A stretch of DNA of 64,000 bases from Candidatus Rifleibacteriota bacterium (GTDB lineage Bacteria; Muiribacteriota; Ozemobacteria; Ozemobacterales; Ozemobacteraceae). Shown here in pieces: positions 61,516-64,000 of this stretch. Where the stretch lies: assembly GCA_015233155.1 (NCBI GenBank), contig JADFYG010000023.1, forward strand, positions 17,405 to 81,404. Direction: 5' to 3'. The position numbers were made by a program, and so were the translations under genes. Position 1 is the first letter of the stretch, and the number at the start of each line of letters is the position of its first letter. The notes below the pieces were generated by a model, which saw only the letters and a list, made by a program, of their open reading frames with translations, had not been told where the DNA came from and did no database searches.

Positions 61516-61908
61516 GTGAATCATATAATAAAAGATGCCCCCTGCGTAAAAGATTGCATTCTCGTCGTAGATGACGATCCTGACCTATGCGATATCCTGA
61601 AAGACATTCTGGTCAGACATGGAGCCGTCGACATTGCACACAACGGTGAGCAAGGGCTGGAAAGGCTGTTCAAACAACCTTACAGCCTTGTCGTGAGTGA
61701 TGTAGCCATGCCAATCATGAACGGTATTTCTTTCTATCGCTGTGCGACGCAGATGTTTCCTGCCACAAAAGGAAAATTCATGTTCCTGACCGGGGAACTG
61801 ACCTCAGAGCGGCTGGCCTTCTTTCAGGAACATGCAATTCCATATTTCGTGAAACCGGCAAATGCCAAGGACATACGCGCCGCTGCCGCGAAAATTCTCC
61901 AAAGCTAA
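61516..61908 (+). CDS. Stand-alone CheY-like receiver-domain protein
   Basis: 130 residues, one receiver domain: CILVVDDDPDLCDILKDIL holds the acidic pocket, LVVSDVAMPIMNG the phospho-acceptor Asp, FLTGE the Thr, and YFVKPANAKDI the Lys-Pro. No output domain. GTG at 61516 follows AGAGGT by 6 bases; an earlier ATG at 61465 is possible. It is followed by a PAS-CheW protein and, further on, a GAF sensor, so a chemotaxis-like or orphan two-component circuit is likely. A decayed copy follows at 63399. Confidence 0.9.
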   Translation: MNHIIKDAPCVKDCILVVDDDPDLCDILKDILVRHGAVDIAHNGEQGLERLFKQPYSLVVSDVAMPIMNGISFYRCATQMFPATKGKFMFLTGELTSERLAFFQEHAIPYFVKPANAKDIRAAAAKILQS

Positions 61909-62089
61909 AGAAGTAAAACTGTTGCCACTCACATTTGGTATTTTGAGTGGTCGGCAGCTAGATAAAGCAGACCAGATACAGTTTGGCACTGATATAGGGC
62001 TTCTTAAGTCGTGAATACGAAGATCCTGGCCGTATTTTTAAGGTGCATAGGCAGTGTGCTGTAAAAATAGAGAGGAAGAGGACGTTCTC

Positions 62090-63082
62090 ATGCATGACTC
62101 AAATGACAACCATAATACCTCGCAGTTTGCTTCGCAATCAAAACCTATAGACTATTCTAACTCCATACAGGAATTGCTTGAGAAGAACGAAGAACTTTTA
62201 ATCAATCTGGAGAAGCAGACTAAGAAGGTTGAAAAACTCAAACATTATATTTCGAATCTCGAAGCTGACGGGGATCGTCTCAATCATGAGCTGGCTATTG
62301 CAAACAGCAATAAAGTCGCATTTGAGAGCATCGGAAATCCGATGTTCATGTGTTCTCCCCAAAAGGGATTTAAATACGCGAACATAGCTTTTTATGAAAT
62401 GACTGACACTTCGAAGGATCTTATAGAGGCAAAAGGGAGTTGCTGCGAGTTTTTGAACTGCTCCGCTTTTCGAGACAGATGTCTGTTAGAGGAGTGTTTC
62501 AGTAGCAAAAAGCCGATTATCGGTTATGAATGTAATTTCATCAGTTCCTCGGAAAGAAAGTTCAAAATGTCGGTGGATGCGCACCCTCTTATCAATGTCG
62601 CCACAGGAGAACTTCTAGGTGGAATCGAGATTTTTAGAAATGTCATTGAAGACACGTTGTCGAAGTATTTGTTGTTTGAGTTGGCGGGGCAGGAATATGG
62701 CATCGACATAAAGAGACTGAACTGTATTATTTCGATGGTGAACATTTCGCCCGTTGTCAACGTTTCTCCATATGTGCTTGGTGTCATCGACTATCGCAAC
62801 AAAGCCATAACCATAATCGATTTGCATACCAGATTGGGATTGAATAGAAAGAATGTTTCAGATAAGAGTTCAATACTCATTCTCGAAACAAAGGTTGACG
62901 GCCAGACGAAGCTTTTGGGGATCATAGCCGATCAGGTCAAATGTATTCTCTCCATTCTGGCACAAGATGTCGTTGCGCCGAAGATAGGTGTTTTTGCAAA
63001 TGCGGAATATCTGGTCGGCATCGCCGTTGTGGGTGATGGAACCAGAATCATTCTGGATGTCGATCAAATATTATCCGTGTGA
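62090..63082 (+). CDS. Coiled-coil/PAS/CheW protein with a cysteine-rich loop
   Basis: 330 residues. Residues about 30-85 form a coiled coil (SIQELLEKNEELLINLEKQT), followed by a PAS domain that contains GSCCEFLNCSAFRDRCLLEE, an array of cysteines spaced as in Cys-type PAS domains with possible metal or FeS binding. The C-terminal CheW domain starts YLLFELAGQEYGIDIKRLNC and ends GIAVVGDGTRIILDVDQIL. CheW couples receptors to CheA; here it may join the CheY-like gene upstream to an unseen kinase. GAAGAGGA is about 8 bases before ATG 62090; the longer frame is not needed. Confidence 0.87.
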   Translation: MHDSNDNHNTSQFASQSKPIDYSNSIQELLEKNEELLINLEKQTKKVEKLKHYISNLEADGDRLNHELAIANSNKVAFESIGNPMFMCSPQKGFKYANIAFYEMTDTSKDLIEAKGSCCEFLNCSAFRDRCLLEECFSSKKPIIGYECNFISSSERKFKMSVDAHPLINVATGELLGGIEIFRNVIEDTLSKYLLFELAGQEYGIDIKRLNCIISMVNISPVVNVSPYVLGVIDYRNKAITIIDLHTRLGLNRKNVSDKSSILILETKVDGQTKLLGIIADQVKCILSILAQDVVAPKIGVFANAEYLVGIAVVGDGTRIILDVDQILSV

Positions 63083-63150
63083 ATTCCACTCTGTGTTTTC
63101 ACCAGCCAGCATCGCCGTCGGATAACTGACCCCCTTTTCCGATTTTTAGA

Positions 63151-63191
63151 ACCGAGCCTATTATTCATTTTTCGAATAATAGGCTCGGTTG
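63151..63191 (+). terminator. Terminator of the PAS-CheW gene
   Basis: AACCGAGCCTATTATTC and GAATAATAGGCTCGGTT form a 17-bp perfect stem with a 7-base loop, then GGGTTTT. It lies 68 bases past the stop. Confidence 0.85.
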
Positions 63192-63398
63192 GGTTTTAGA
63201 TTACTAAATTTCTTATTTATTGTGTACAGCGCAATAGTATGTGATGTCAATCTAAATGCTTGTCTATACACGGTTGTGGGGATAACGATTTTACATTGTA
63301 CTTTGTGTATTTTGATTTAATCTGCTAATATTAATTAGGCGTTAAATAATACATCGAAGGATGTATAATCTATATTTGGGCTGAAAGCAATCAATAGC

Positions 63399-63446
63399 AT
63401 GAGAACTGTAACCATTATAGAAGCGTATAAAACTCTCCAAAGCTAA
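63399..63446 (+). pseudogene. Internally deleted remnant of the receiver gene
   Basis: The 15-codon frame MRTVTIIEAYKTLQS joins the receiver-gene start region to its very end: the last codons plus stop (ACTCTCCAAAGCTAAG) match ATTCTCCAAAGCTAAAG at 61894-61910. Upstream DNA (63238-63398) matches the leader of the receiver gene. About 345 bases in between are lost. I see no other gene in 63447-63610. Confidence 0.6.
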
Positions 63447-63610
63447 GTAAACAAGGGCACTATGCCCCCTTCCATCTGCACACTTTGCTCGATGCGCTAA
63501 ATGACCTGTCGATGTCGATTCGCGATGAAACGTTGCGGGGGAGTGACCAAGACCGTCGGAAAATTAGAGGTGTTGTGTGCGCAGGATTTTCAACCAAATG
63601 AACGCAATTA

Positions 63611-64000
63611 ATGGAAATAAAATATATGGCATTGAACGATATCCTGGATAGGCCAGATGTCCCTGCTGATGTGAAAGAGGAAATCAGACAGGAATTACGT
63701 CGTTATCAAAAATTAGAACATAGGATAACAGAGGAGATTCTTTCAAAAAAAGAAGAACAAATCATTCATAACGAAGCGCGACTCAGGAGTATCGTGACTG
63801 TTTTGCAATACCGCGCCAAAACACTCAAAGAGTTTCTCGACAATGCGCTTAATGAAGCCATCCAACTCACTGAGAGCAGGTTCGGCTACATTTACTTCTA
63901 CCACGAGGATCAGAAACAATTCGTGCTGAACACTTGGTCTAATGACGTCATGAAGCAGTGTACAATCGCCAATCCCCAGACGTGCTATGAGTTGGATAAG
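63611..64000 (+). CDS. GAF-domain sensor protein, 3' end outside the window
   Basis: Open to the window edge. A charged helical N terminus (RQELRRYQKLEHRITEEIL) leads into a GAF domain: LTESRFGYIYFYHEDQKQF, VLNTWSNDVMKQCTI and NPQTCYELDK are typical of GAF domains in sensor histidine kinases and diguanylate cyclases. The output domain lies beyond the window. The start is ATG 63611 or 63626; neither has a clear ribosome site. Probable partner of the receiver/PAS-CheW genes. Confidence 0.75.
   Translation, partial: MEIKYMALNDILDRPDVPADVKEEIRQELRRYQKLEHRITEEILSKKEEQIIHNEARLRSIVTVLQYRAKTLKEFLDNALNEAIQLTESRFGYIYFYHEDQKQFVLNTWSNDVMKQCTIANPQTCYELDK

Noticed and set aside
63340..63360. GCGTTAA motif resembling an integron attC core
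   Set aside because: The motif occurs in a duplicated promoter-like leader with no paired R'/L arms or integrase.
63437..63600. About 55-codon open stretch before the GAF gene
   Set aside because: No start or ribosome site; the region overlaps the receiver remnant and shows no family motif.
1..64000. tRNA, rRNA, CRISPR array, IS transposase or integrase
   Set aside because: I scanned for typical tRNA arms, transposase motifs and spacer arrays and found none that I could support.

Overview
The window is a 64 kb chromosomal segment of roughly 50 % GC from a Gram-negative-type (diderm) bacterium. Diderm signs are an LptA/OstA-like periplasmic protein, a porin-like barrel carrying an S-layer-homology (SLH) domain, and many lipoproteins and signal peptides. 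Heme is made by the siroheme-dependent (Ahb) route typical of anaerobes, archaea and a few deep bacterial lineages, and lysine/DAP by the acetylase branch. HDOD proteins, TPR proteins and Ig-like lipoproteins are also present. This gene mix would fit an environmental anaerobe such as a Riflebacteria/Ozemobacterota-like lineage, but that is a low-confidence inference: there is no rRNA, and I saw no tRNA gene.

Layout: 0-8.6 kb holds the 3' end of endonuclease IV, a secreted rhodanese, an alpha/beta hydrolase with an altered nucleophile elbow, a membrane M48 peptidase, a truncated metallo-beta-lactamase-fold gene, ddl, a TAXI-type solute receptor and a ThiT-like S component. 8.6-15.3 kb holds rpmB, pepA, an Ig-like lipoprotein, a glucosaminidase and an unknown secreted protein. 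15.4-19.9 kb is a tight heme operon, hemB-ahbD-ahbA-ahbB-hemL, closed by a 29-bp hairpin. 20-27 kb holds the SLH porin with 8-residue repeats, a DUF1460 amidase, a membrane protein, a second alpha/beta hydrolase and an HDOD regulator. 27.3-33.5 kb is one 2064-residue DUF4011/SF1-helicase/nuclease-like/DUF3320 protein, similar in layout to single-protein phage-defence helicases. 33.6-38.3 kb holds TPR, membrane and zinc-ribbon/Pro-rich repeat proteins.

38.5-46.7 kb is a minus-strand information-processing cluster with mostly overlapping reading frames (Ski2-like helicase, tsaE, tsaB, tsaD, mutL, miaA), preceded by an LptA-like gene. It links t6A and i6A tRNA modification; miaB, which completes ms2i6A, lies at 53 kb. 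46.9-51.8 kb holds a small DUF3006-like gene, glgP with a strong promoter and terminator, a second STAS-like/HDOD protein and a small lipoprotein. 51.9-61 kb holds a metallophosphatase, miaB, an ankyrin-ended membrane protein, the lysine genes (dapH, lysA, M20 deacetylase) and two secreted proteins. 61.3-64 kb is a signalling patch: a stand-alone CheY-like receiver, a PAS-CheW protein with a cysteine-rich loop, a decayed second copy of the receiver locus, and the start of a GAF-domain sensor.

The most unusual structural signal is a family of four ~140-147 bp palindromic elements with TCATTTAATTCTC-type terminal inverted repeats, two in each orientation, all between genes. Other points to follow up are the helicase with a Pro at a predicted catalytic Asp, the decayed receiver-locus duplicate, the Cys-rich PAS-CheW protein, and the His-rich insert in AhbD.
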